Below the pieces are notes generated by a model. It saw only the letters and a program-made list of their open reading frames with translations, ran no database searches and was not told the DNA's origin. Below, in pieces: positions 1 through 5,851 of a stretch of DNA of 5,992 nt (the stretch's first letter is position 1; each line of letters starts with the position of its first letter). The stretch comes from Candidatus Odinarchaeota archaeon (GTDB lineage Archaea > Asgardarchaeota > JAGGXT01), in NCBI GenBank assembly GCA_021162905.1, contig JAGGXT010000259.1, positions 1-5,992 on the forward strand, given 5' to 3'. The position numbers were made by a program, and so were the translations under genes.

Positions 1-251
1 AAAACCGTGTTTTTTGAGCCAGTCGTAGATGGCGTACCAGAAGTTGTTAGATGTTTCTATAACAACTTCGCTACACATGTTCTCCGAAAGCCACTCTGCA
101 AGCTCATTGTACCCGTAGCGGTCGTTACTAAACGTTCTTACACTGATTATTGACTCATTAACAAAATTTAAAATAACTGAAGTAAATCTTTTTTATGAGG
201 ATCTATTCCACAGATCCTTAAATTTAAATATTTCAACTCATTCATATTCAT
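1..251 (-). pseudogene. IS110-family DEDD transposase, N-terminal part, frameshifted, cut by window edge
   Basis: This is the RuvC-like DEDD recombinase of IS110 elements, which cuts and joins DNA guided by a bridge RNA. From the ATG at 249-251 the protein reads through the motif GIDPHKK, whose Asp (residue 17) is the first catalytic acidic residue. The frame then ends at a stop at 168-170. The rest of the domain continues in the -1 frame from about base 189 to base 1, as SVILNFVNES, then VVIETSNNFWYAIYDWL, whose Glu (about residue 66) is the second catalytic residue. The 49-residue spacing from Asp to Glu matches the family. The start is supported by GAGGTGA (257-263) five bases upstream. 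The shift falls at minus-strand AAAAAAG (188-194), so it could be a lost base, a sequencing error or -1 slippage. The C-terminal Tnp_20 domain lies outside the window. Confidence 0.85.
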
Positions 252-256
252 ATATG

Positions 257-263
257 TCACCTC
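257..263 (-). promoter_or_regulatory. Ribosome-binding site of the transposase
   Basis: The minus strand reads GAGGTGA ending five bases before the ATG at 251. This is a near-complete match to the archaeal anti-Shine-Dalgarno. It fixes the transposase start downstream of the structured RNA and shows that the longer open frame running back through that RNA (to about 449) is not coding. Confidence 0.6.
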
Positions 264-272
264 TTTTATATT

Positions 273-426
273 TTGGGAGCCGTCGGGGCGAGTGGCACGA
301 CCTCGTGCTAATGGGCTTCTATACGGGGTCAGAGCCCCATACTGAACACCCATTTGAGGCGTGCCCGCCAGACTTATGACGGGGTCGAAGCCCCAAAAAA
401 TAAACCGGCGGCCCCTAGGCTCCCAA
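273..426 (-). ncRNA. Putative IS110 bridge RNA (two-loop guide RNA)
   Basis: This GC-rich segment between the element end and the transposase start folds on the minus strand into a compact structure (hand-folded). A perfect 9-bp stem closes it (418-426 with 273-281), followed by GGGGC/GCCCC (411-415 with 285-289). Hairpin 1 has a base stem at 405-410/366-371, an internal loop (395-404 opposite 372-380), and an apical GGGG/CCCC stem (391-394/381-384). Hairpin 2 has base stems 360-365/294-299 and 356-359/301-304, stem 349-354/310-315, an internal loop (343-348 opposite 316-320), and an apical 8-bp stem (335-342/321-328). IS110 elements are known to encode at this position a bridge RNA whose two internal loops pair with target and donor DNA. 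Position and shape fit that family. Which loop reads target and which reads donor is not decided. A structural RNA unrelated to transposition is the main alternative. Confidence 0.72.
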
Positions 427-449
427 TATTTGATAAAAAGGAGCGGCAA

Positions 450-458
450 GTTATAAGT
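450..458 (-). promoter_or_regulatory. TATA-like box and possible donor-end site of the IS110 element
   Basis: The minus strand reads ACTTATAAC, preceded by an A-rich BRE-like run. Its centre is about 25-28 bases upstream of the first base of the closing stem of the putative bridge RNA, the right distance for an archaeal TATA box. The same nine bases are complementary at eight positions to the 3' internal-loop strand of hairpin 1 (372-380), so the site may also be DNA recognised by the RNA. Both roles are inferred. Confidence 0.35.
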
Positions 459-530
459 TTTTCATTTCAGACTTGTGTTAGATTCAATAGTTGTTGAAAA
501 ATTTTGATATATGCTGTCAAATTGTTTTGT

Positions 531-546
531 CAAAAACCTATATAAT
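531..546 (+). promoter_or_regulatory. Archaeal promoter (BRE and TATA box) of the broken ABC transporter locus
   Basis: CAAAAACC (531-538) followed by TATATAAT (539-546) resembles a BRE plus TATA box. Transcription would begin near 568-572, giving a leader of about 30 bases before the GTG at 598. That leader carries GAGG (586-589) eight bases upstream of the GTG. The promoter appears intact although the gene behind it is not. Confidence 0.5.
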
Positions 547-597
547 GCTCTTTTAATGAGATAATAAATTTCATACATATGCACAGAGGCGATATAT

Positions 598-672
598 GTG
601 AAGGAGGAAATCATACTTAGAGCAGATAATCTAGTTAAGATTTATACCATGGGAAAAGTCAAAATACATAAG
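598..672 (+). pseudogene. ABC transporter ATP-binding protein, N-terminal stub only
   Basis: The GTG at 598, with GAGG eight bases upstream, opens a frame beginning VKEEIILRADNLVKIYTMGK. This is the typical first strand of LolD/MacB-type ATPases, including the aromatic of the A-loop (Tyr16) that stacks on adenine. The family resemblance ends around residues 22-24. Walker A, the Q-loop, the ABC signature, Walker B and the H-loop are all absent. The frame continues as unrelated sequence to a stop at 736-738, giving at most 46 residues. From about 660 the DNA is instead coding in the next frame for the permease, so the stub ends at a deletion junction near 651-672. The exact breakpoint cannot be placed without an intact relative. 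It cannot bind or hydrolyse ATP. Confidence 0.75.
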
Positions 673-1261
673 CAAAGAAACAGCAGAGAAGAACTTTGGA
701 TTCGAAGGAAAAGCAAGTGTCTTCTTAGTTACAGTTAAAGAAGGATACGACAGAAAAGAAGTTGCAAAGGATATAAAGAAAGAATTTTCCAACTATAAAA
801 TAGAGACAATAACGGTCGATGACCTAATAAATCGTGTCTCAGCAATCTCAAATCAAATATATGCCTTCTTCTACGTGATAATCTCTGTTGGACTAATAAT
901 CGGCGGACTTGGTATTTTTATAGTGGCATCACAAACAATAATACAATGGAGATGGGAATTCGGTGTATTAAGAAGCATTGGTTTCGGAAGATGGGACATA
1001 GCGAAAATCATTTTCTCGGAGGCTCTCTTGATATCAATTACTGCCTTTATATTAGCCATTATAGATCTACCATTTTCTCTACAAGAAGCAGTAGAGGCTA
1101 GCGCAGCCGCTTCAGGAGTACTACATTTAGAATACGTATTTCCTTGGGATGCTTTGGTCATATATTTTGTTATTGTTATACTTTTAGCATTGCTTGGAGC
1201 TGCAAAACCAGCCTATAGCATAACAAAGGAAAGTATAGTTACAATTCTAAGAAGAGAGTAG
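662..1261 (+). pseudogene. FtsX/MacB-type ABC permease, C-terminal remnant
   Basis: This frame encodes about 199 residues that match the end of a MacB/FtsX permease. First comes the tail of the extracytoplasmic domain (YISKETAEKNFGFEGKASVF, about residues 2-21, running to residue 65). A transmembrane helix follows (about 66-92), then the cytosolic coupling segment LRSIGFGRWDIAKIIFSEA (about 104-122), and two more helices (about 118-140 and 168-190). The first transmembrane helix and most of the extracytoplasmic domain are missing. The frame is open back to 635 but has no ATG, GTG or TTG start before the GTG at 875, which lies inside a helix and is not a credible start. It follows an ATPase stub in another frame, so an internal deletion probably removed the rest of both genes. 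Such exporters move lipids, peptides or antibiotics; here the function must be lost. Confidence 0.8.
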
Positions 1262-1271
1262 GCGAATTATT

Positions 1272-1296
1272 GTTTAATTTATTATTTTTTATTTTA
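1272..1296 (+). terminator. T-rich terminator-like tract
   Basis: A run of nearly pure T and A containing TTTAATTTATTATTTTTT starts about ten bases after the permease stop codon. Oligo-T tracts are enough for termination in many archaea. No hairpin is evident. Confidence 0.35.
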
Positions 1297-1360
1297 TGTA
1301 ACAATTTTAAGCTACCTACTGATTTTTCATTTTTTGGTTTTATCCATGTATTTTTTAATG

Positions 1361-1368
1361 TGTATAAC
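1361..1368 (+). promoter_or_regulatory. Weak TATA-like box before the MFS gene
   Basis: TGTATAAC lies about 55 bases before the ATG at 1420 and would give transcription near 1390 with a leader of about 30 bases. The match is modest. The rest of the 158-base gap after the permease remnant (1262-1419) is T-rich and shows nothing else recognisable. Confidence 0.25.
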
Positions 1369-1419
1369 ATCTTTGGAAAATGAAAATTGTAACGTGATTA
1401 AGCTGATTAGGTGTGTTCT

Positions 1420-2610
1420 ATGTACAAGAGTTACGAAAAAACTATATGGTCGCTGATCATATTAGCTTACTTTTTAGCATTTATAGGGCCATTCACTAGT
1501 AATGCGATATTGGCAATTATGGCAGTTTTAGAGGATACTTTTTCTGTCTCCGTGGATATGATAGCTTTATCAATAACGCTCTATCTCGTTCCATTTAGTG
1601 TAGTTCAATTATTTTCCGGAGCTATTTCTGATAAGATTGGATATTTTAAGGGAATTCTTATTGGATCATCAATTTTTGCCTTTTCGAGCTTTTATGTTGC
1701 TATTTCACCTAATATATATCATTTTATTCTTGCAAGATTTCTACAAGGAATTGGTGCAGCTTTTCTTACACCGCTTTCTATGGCATTACTTGGTGATCTT
1801 TCACCACCAGAAAGCAGAGGAAAAATTATGAGTGGTTATGCTGTAGCGGCTACGGCTGGGATTTCTTCTAGTCCAATAATTGCTGGATATCTTGCAATTT
1901 TTAATTGGAGATTTTTCTTTTACTTTGTTGCTATCGGCACATTTGTGTTTCTAACCATTTTGTTCAGTAAACGATCGACATTAATAAGATACTCCCCAGC
2001 ATCAAAATCAGAGGACATAATTGAGAATATAAAAATCGCCCTTAGTGATAAGAGACTTATAGTGCTGGGTTTATTCGGTTTCTTAATATTCTTCTTTAGG
2101 ATTTCCTTTTATACATACCTGTCTAAGACATTATCAAGCCCACCCTATTATTTTGACCCAGTAATTATTGGCTCTTACATTTCAGCAGCTGGTTTCGCTG
2201 GTCTTTTAAGCAGTCCAATTGCTGGCTTTCTTATAGATAATCTTGGGAAAAGATTTACTGCGCTGATAGCTTCAACTTTGCTCTGTATTACATTTTCATT
2301 ATACTTTCTCATCGACTGGATAGCAGTTTTATACATACTTATCATTATAATGGGTCTTAGTATCACAACGCTGTTTATTACATTTTCAACTATTGTTGTT
2401 GATATAAACCCAAGATTGAGATCTACATATTCGTCAGTCTATAACTTCCTAAGATTTATAGGGTATTCATTAGGACCCACATTAACTTATCCAATATATG
2501 CGCAATTTGGGTTCTATGGGATATTAACTGTAGTTTTGGTCTCAACATTCATAATACTATTATCGCTAATGACAAGATTCATGGCACAATTTGAAAAAAG
2601 CAAAATGTAA
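1420..2610 (+). CDS. MFS transporter, drug-efflux (DHA1/Bcr-like) type
   Basis: This is a major facilitator superfamily secondary transporter of 396 residues, the usual 12-helix length, in the cytoplasmic membrane. The motif-A loop between helices 2 and 3 is clear (GAISDKIGYFKG, residues 67-78), and a second copy lies after helix 8 (GFLIDNLGKR, 269-278). RFLQGIGAA (106-114) is motif B in helix 4. The helix-5 region (141-158) is rich in small residues with a Ser-Pro, like motif C of antiporters. These features suggest a proton-coupled exporter of small molecules, but the substrate cannot be read. I chose the ATG at 1420, not the GTG at 1411, because AGGTG (1409-1413) sits six bases before the ATG and overlaps the GTG. 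The DUF1028 gene follows 50 bases downstream on the same strand. The gene appears intact. Confidence 0.88.
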   Translation: MYKSYEKTIWSLIILAYFLAFIGPFTSNAILAIMAVLEDTFSVSVDMIALSITLYLVPFSVVQLFSGAISDKIGYFKGILIGSSIFAFSSFYVAISPNIYHFILARFLQGIGAAFLTPLSMALLGDLSPPESRGKIMSGYAVAATAGISSSPIIAGYLAIFNWRFFFYFVAIGTFVFLTILFSKRSTLIRYSPASKSEDIIENIKIALSDKRLIVLGLFGFLIFFFRISFYTYLSKTLSSPPYYFDPVIIGSYISAAGFAGLLSSPIAGFLIDNLGKRFTALIASTLLCITFSLYFLIDWIAVLYILIIIMGLSITTLFITFSTIVVDINPRLRSTYSSVYNFLRFIGYSLGPTLTYPIYAQFGFYGILTVVLVSTFIILLSLMTRFMAQFEKSKM

Positions 2611-2627
2611 AAATTTGTGAGAAATCA

Positions 2628-2642
2628 AATTTAATTATAATA
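2628..2642 (+). promoter_or_regulatory. TATA-like box before the DUF1028 gene
   Basis: AAATTTAATTATAAT lies in the 50-base gap between the MFS and DUF1028 genes. A start about 25 bases on would fall almost at the ATG at 2661, giving a very short leader. The gene also has GGTGA (2651-2655) five bases before that ATG, so it may equally be translated from a transcript that begins at the MFS gene. Confidence 0.3.
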
Positions 2643-2660
2643 CAGTGTTTGGTGATAAGA

Positions 2661-3557
2661 ATGCCAAAAATTATATTTAAAATATTAAGACCATCAACAT
2701 TTTCAATAGTAGCAGCAGATTTGAACAAAGGAGATTGGGGAGTTGCTGTAGCATCAAAATTCATTGCTGTAGGAGCATTAGTTCCTTGGGCTAAAGCAAA
2801 AGTTGGAGCCATTGCTACCCAAGCATGGGCAAATATTTCATATGGCCCAAGAGGTTTAGAGCTATTAAGCAAAGGGCTAACAGCTGAGGTGGTGTTAAAG
2901 AAACTTATAGAAAATGATGAAATGAAAGACGACCGGCAAGTAGGGATTGTGGACTCGAAGGGTAATGCAGCAGCATGGACTGGTAAGAAATGTTTTGAAT
3001 GGGCTGGGCACATAGTGGGTGAAAATTACACAGTTCAGGGAAATATCTTAGCTGGACCAGAAGTGGTAGAGGCTATGGCAAAAGTCTTTGAGACTACAAA
3101 GGGAGAACTTGTTGACAGACTATTAGCAGCATTAGAAGCAGGAGATAAAGCTGGTGGAGACAAACGTGGAAAGCAGTCTGCCGCTATTATAGTCGTCAGA
3201 GAAAAAGGAGGATATGGGGGATATACGGATAGATATGTTGATCTTAGAGTGGATGATCATCAAGAGCCAGTAGCAGAACTAAAGAGACTATTTAAAATTT
3301 GGGATTTAACTTTACTTTCAAGGGAAGATCCGAGTGATATAATAAAGATAGAAGATGTTGCTGAGAAAATTCAAAGAGCACTTAAGAAACTTGGCTTCTA
3401 CAAAGGTGAGATTACTGGTAAAGCGGATAACGAGACATTAAAGGCCTTAGAGGACTGGATAATGATTAACAACTTTGAAAATAAAATGAGGAATGATGGC
3501 TTCATTTGGAAAAGTGTGTATAATTACCTCATAGAATTAGCCAAAGAAAAAACATAA
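2661..3557 (+). CDS. DUF1028 protein with C-terminal peptidoglycan-binding-like domain
   Basis: This protein has 298 residues and two domains. Residues 13 to about 218 are a textbook DUF1028 domain, with TFSIVA (13-18), VPWAKAKVGAIATQAWAN (41-58), YGPRG (61-65), VQGNILAGPEVVEAM (125-139), GGDKRGKQSAA (165-175) and RYVDLRVDDH (191-200). DUF1028 belongs to the Ntn-hydrolase group. Thr13 is a candidate N-terminal nucleophile after removal of twelve residues, which is inference. Residues 230-293 resemble the PG_binding_2 domain often fused to DUF1028. No signal peptide or membrane helix is seen, so the protein is probably cytosolic. The substrate is unknown; family proteins are suspected amide or peptide hydrolases. 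The ATG at 2661 is preferred over the TTG at 2649 or GTG at 2652 because GGTGA sits at 2651-2655. It may share a transcript with the MFS gene. Confidence 0.9.
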   Translation: MPKIIFKILRPSTFSIVAADLNKGDWGVAVASKFIAVGALVPWAKAKVGAIATQAWANISYGPRGLELLSKGLTAEVVLKKLIENDEMKDDRQVGIVDSKGNAAAWTGKKCFEWAGHIVGENYTVQGNILAGPEVVEAMAKVFETTKGELVDRLLAALEAGDKAGGDKRGKQSAAIIVVREKGGYGGYTDRYVDLRVDDHQEPVAELKRLFKIWDLTLLSREDPSDIIKIEDVAEKIQRALKKLGFYKGEITGKADNETLKALEDWIMINNFENKMRNDGFIWKSVYNYLIELAKEKT

Positions 3558-3560
3558 CAT

Positions 3561-3569
3561 CTTTTTTAT
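3561..3569 (+). terminator. Oligo-T terminator after the DUF1028 gene
   Basis: CTTTTTTAT begins three bases after the DUF1028 stop codon, and no strong hairpin precedes it. A second possible stop signal lies a little further on at 3607-3630. Confidence 0.4.
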
Positions 3570-3606
3570 CTAATGAGGAGCCTTAAATTCAATAAACGTT
3601 GTGATG

Positions 3607-3630
3607 ATTAGAAGTTAAAATCTAATTTTT
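3607..3630 (+). terminator. Weak hairpin plus T-run in the convergent gap
   Basis: ATTAGA (3607-3612) and TCTAAT (3621-3626) form a 6-bp stem with an 8-base loop, and the T-run extends to 3630. It lies between two convergent genes and overlaps the stop codon of the minus-strand gene. The stem is AT-rich and weak. Confidence 0.25.
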
Positions 3631-4761
3631 GGTATTATTAATGTCATACTTTGGTACTGAAATAAATGGGAATACTTCCTCAACTATTCTAATAGCTCCC
3701 TCGAATACTGATGTTTTCCTCTTAGCCTTACTATTAACTATATATTCTTTATACTCCTCATAAAATCTCTCCATGAACATTCTTAAAACTTGATTTAAAA
3801 GATTATGATTCCTTCTTGAGGCAAGAGCAAAAATAACTGAATCTTTATGTTCGAATGTTATTGAAATATCGCCCCATAGAATAGTTACAATATCTTCGTA
3901 AACACCCAACGTTTCCCTACCAAAATGTATAAGAGCTGAGAACATACCACCAATAAGAATATCATTCACACTCTCTTCACCAGTAAAATTAAAGGTAAAT
4001 AGTGGTAATCCTTCTTCAGAAACTACATAAAGTGCTATTGGATCAGTAGTTACAAGATATGGAGTCTTTGGGGAGATTATATAAGCAAGTAAGATAAGAA
4101 CAGTTCCTATCGCAACAACTATATGGAATGGCGCTGTTTTATAGCCTATAGGCAGAAACATAGCAATATAGGATAGAATCATACTGCCGAGAATACTTAT
4201 GACTGAAGAGGATAGCAAAAGCCAAACTTGATGATATGCTGTCTTATTAATATATTTTAATCTTTTTAAAGAGCGAAGTAGATATCTTATCGTGATCACA
4301 ATTGAATATAGTCCCACAGCTAAGGATATCAACATAAATGATATCCTCGGAAGCAATGTTTTGAATACAAGAACATAAATTCCAGTTTCCTCACAAAAAA
4401 CTGGTCCAGCTTCATTATAAATGACAATAGACACGATAGATATGGTGTAGAAAATAAGTAATGTTGATAAGTGGAATAGATTAAATCCTCTCCCTAGTAA
4501 GTCTTCAATAAAGAGATAAATAGCTAAGAACCCACCAATACCAGCTGTAATACCTATTTTGAAAAAAATTACCGCAAGATAATACGTTTTGCATAATCCA
4601 CCGAGAACTGACATAAGCCCCCAAATGCCCATTAGCAAGAATAACATCGATAAAAGGAATTCTGGCCTTAGACGATTTTTAGAATACTGCCTAAATATCA
4701 GACAAAAAGCTAAAAGTGTAATGATTGTTTGAAGAGTAATGAATACTAGAGGTAGTGACAA
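3622..4761 (-). CDS. Seven-helix membrane protein with C-terminal longin/roadblock-like domain
   Basis: This 379-residue protein has no assigned function. Seven hydrophobic helices can be seen at about 3-23, 35-55, 59-84, 96-115, 138-158, 179-202 and 211-230, with a basic loop at 161-173 (RSLKRLKYINK within it) suggesting cytosol on that side. Residues 242-345 form a soluble domain. It starts ALYVVSEEGLPLFTFNF, continues with DILIGGMFSALIHFGRETLG and a strand pair around 291-313, and ends in a helix with FMERFYEEYKEYI. This order resembles longin/roadblock-like small domains common in archaeal regulatory proteins; the resemblance is by pattern only. A basic tail follows. The layout suggests a membrane sensor or a platform for a GTPase or kinase partner (inference). 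The start is TTG at 4759-4761, supported by GTGGAGA (4769-4775) seven bases upstream; no ATG lies nearby. It ends convergent to the DUF1028 gene. Confidence 0.8.
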   Translation of the reverse strand: MSLPLVFITLQTIITLLAFCLIFRQYSKNRLRPEFLLSMLFLLMGIWGLMSVLGGLCKTYYLAVIFFKIGITAGIGGFLAIYLFIEDLLGRGFNLFHLSTLLIFYTISIVSIVIYNEAGPVFCEETGIYVLVFKTLLPRISFMLISLAVGLYSIVITIRYLLRSLKRLKYINKTAYHQVWLLLSSSVISILGSMILSYIAMFLPIGYKTAPFHIVVAIGTVLILLAYIISPKTPYLVTTDPIALYVVSEEGLPLFTFNFTGEESVNDILIGGMFSALIHFGRETLGVYEDIVTILWGDISITFEHKDSVIFALASRRNHNLLNQVLRMFMERFYEEYKEYIVNSKAKRKTSVFEGAIRIVEEVFPFISVPKYDINNTKN

Positions 4762-4768
4762 TTTGTTA

Positions 4769-4775
4769 TCTCCAC
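4769..4775 (-). promoter_or_regulatory. Ribosome-binding site deciding a TTG start
   Basis: The minus strand reads GTGGAGA seven bases before the TTG at 4761. The first internal Met is at residue 39, inside helix 2, so this site is the main reason for accepting the rare start codon. Confidence 0.45.
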
Positions 4776-4801
4776 TTATTTTTAAATAATTATTTATTTA
4801 C

Positions 4802-4813
4802 TCATTTAAAAAA
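4802..4813 (-). promoter_or_regulatory. TATA-like box of the seven-helix protein gene
   Basis: Minus-strand TTTTTTAAATGA lies about 25 bases upstream of a possible start near 4783, which would leave a 20-base leader holding the ribosome-binding site. The region is so AT-rich that other placements are possible, for example the stretch at 4777-4791. Confidence 0.25.
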
Positions 4814-4820
4814 TTTTAAC

Positions 4821-4840
4821 AAAAAAGAACAAAAAATATT
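4821..4840 (-). terminator. Double T-tract terminator after the dehydrogenase gene
   Basis: The minus strand carries two TTTTTT tracts (4831-4836 and 4821-4826) within 30 bases of the dehydrogenase stop codon. Repeated T-tracts of this kind stop archaeal RNA polymerase. They suggest that the downstream seven-helix gene has its own promoter. Confidence 0.45.
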
Positions 4841-4850
4841 ATTAGTGGTT

Positions 4851-5798
4851 TCAAAAAACTATATCTACTGGCTTCCTTATTTTTGCACTCTCAAGAACTC
4901 TCTCCGCGATAATCAATGCTTTGACGCCATCTTCGCCAGTCACTATAGGAACCCTTTTTCTGGCAACAGATTCAGCAAAATGTTGTAATTCTAATTTTAA
5001 GGGTTCAACCCATGGCGTTTTTGATTTCATAACCCATTCTTCAGTTTCCATAATTATGTCTTGAGTAAGCAAATCAACAGACACTATTGCTTGTGAGCCT
5101 GTTACGCTTATCTCACGTTTTTTATTGGGTGTTAACCAATTGGCTTCAATAAAGCCATTCAAATCTCCGTCAAAGTGTAAAATAATGTCAGTATGATCCT
5201 CATATCTATGTTTAAGAGAACCAGCTGTAGCATATACCGCTATTGGATCTTTGTCCAGTAAGTAGCGAAAACTGTCAATATCATGAATAGCAACATCTTT
5301 AACGACACCAACATCACCGACACGTTCTGGCCAGAATGGACCAACACGCCGAGCGTTAAGTAAAACAGGATCTCCTATCTCTTTCTTTTTAATTAGTTCT
5401 TTTAATTTTTGAACTCCCACACAAAACCTTGTAATGAATCCAACCATCAATAAAACACTATTATCTTTTGCTAGATCAACAAGCTTTATACCCTCTTCAA
5501 CAGTAGCTGCCAAGGGCTTTTCTACAAGAACATGAAATCCTCTTTCTATCGCATACTTTGCAACTTCAAAATGAGTTGTTGTTGGCGTAGCTATTGATAC
5601 GGCATCTATATTTTCATTGCGAAGTAAATCTCTGTAATCAGTGTACCATTTACAATTGTACATCTTTGCAATACGTTTAGCTTTTTCTTCATCTATATCA
5701 CATACTGCTACAAGTTCAGCGTTTTGAATTTCATGAAAAACTCTTGCGTGATTCTTGCCCCAAGCACCAGTTCCGATAACTGCAATTTTTGCTATCAT
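4851..5798 (-). CDS. Gfo/Idh/MocA dehydrogenase, UDP-N-acetylglucosamine 3-dehydrogenase type
   Basis: This is an NAD-dependent sugar dehydrogenase of 315 residues, the usual length for the family. The N-terminal Rossmann fold has GTGAWG (9-14) and an acidic residue ending strand 2 (Asp34), which favours NAD over NADP. EKP at 93-95 supplies the catalytic Lys94. The C-terminal domain has RRVGPFWP (150-157) and DVAIHDID (168-175), with Asp168, His172 and Asp175 forming the usual active-site pattern. The RRVGPFWP and EANWLTP (about 229-235) segments closely resemble archaeal enzymes annotated as UDP-GlcNAc 3-dehydrogenase. Those oxidise the 3-OH before transamination, on the way to diamino sugars of surface glycans. 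Substrate is inferred from resemblance, and no partner aminotransferase lies in the window. The ATG at 5798 has GAGGTAG (5804-5810) five bases upstream. The gene is complete and cytosolic. Confidence 0.87.
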   Translation of the reverse strand: MIAKIAVIGTGAWGKNHARVFHEIQNAELVAVCDIDEEKAKRIAKMYNCKWYTDYRDLLRNENIDAVSIATPTTTHFEVAKYAIERGFHVLVEKPLAATVEEGIKLVDLAKDNSVLLMVGFITRFCVGVQKLKELIKKKEIGDPVLLNARRVGPFWPERVGDVGVVKDVAIHDIDSFRYLLDKDPIAVYATAGSLKHRYEDHTDIILHFDGDLNGFIEANWLTPNKKREISVTGSQAIVSVDLLTQDIIMETEEWVMKSKTPWVEPLKLELQHFAESVARKRVPIVTGEDGVKALIIAERVLESAKIRKPVDIVF

Positions 5799-5803
5799 TT
5801 AAA

Positions 5804-5810
5804 CTACCTC
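5804..5810 (-). promoter_or_regulatory. Ribosome-binding site of the dehydrogenase
   Basis: The minus strand reads GAGGTAG, five bases before the ATG at 5798. It confirms that start. Confidence 0.55.
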
Positions 5811-5826
5811 TTTTTATAATTAGTGA

Positions 5827-5851
5827 AGTCAAAAAATAAAGATTCTTGACT
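5827..5851 (-). promoter_or_regulatory. Inverted repeat in the dehydrogenase leader (possible operator)
   Basis: AGTCAA (5827-5832) and TTGACT (5846-5851) form a perfect 6-bp inverted repeat with 13 bases between, so the half-sites are 19 bases apart centre to centre, close to two helical turns. It lies between the likely TATA box (5852-5860) and the ribosome-binding site, across the expected transcript start, where an archaeal repressor would act. No regulator gene is in the window. Confidence 0.3.

Larger units (their letters stand above)
1..457 (-). mobile_element. IS110-family insertion sequence, left-end portion (partial)
   Basis: This is the transposase-start end of an IS110-type element, read on the minus strand. 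It comprises an AT-rich end, a structured noncoding segment (273-426) and the N-terminal part of a DEDD transposase that leaves the window at base 1. IS110 elements lack terminal inverted repeats, so the outer boundary cannot be read directly. I place it near 456-457 because a CT dinucleotide there (the usual IS110 core) sits inside a 9-base site complementary to a loop of the structured RNA. That boundary is inference and could be off by tens of bases. The GC-rich noncoding part contrasts sharply with the AT-rich surroundings. Confidence 0.75.

Noticed and set aside
273..426. The 9-bp inverted repeat flanking this segment read as the ends of a MITE or small transposon.
   Set aside because: The repeat pairs as the closing stem of an RNA fold, is continuous with inner stems, and sits upstream of an IS110 transposase. 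No target duplication is seen around it.
252..449. Upstream extension of the minus-strand transposase frame through the GC-rich segment, starting near 449.
   Set aside because: The translated segment resembles no protein and lies over strongly paired RNA. A good ribosome-binding site marks the real start at 251.
452..474. A 7-base same-strand match between loop sequence AAGUCUG in the RNA and AAGTCTG near 467-473.
   Set aside because: It is only seven bases long, includes a stem base, and such matches are expected by chance. The 8-of-9 complementary site at 450-458 is the better candidate.
596..601. ATG followed at once by TGA, overlapping the GTG start (a start-stop element).
   Set aside because: It probably arises by chance from the bases around the GTG at 598, and nothing else suggests regulation by it.
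875..1261. A complete 128-residue membrane protein starting at GTG 875.
   Set aside because: The start lies inside a transmembrane helix with no ribosome-binding site, and the same frame codes for recognisable permease sequence upstream of it.
2579..3013. A 144-residue minus-strand frame opposite the MFS end and the DUF1028 gene.
   Set aside because: It is a shadow of the well-supported DUF1028 gene and resembles no protein family.
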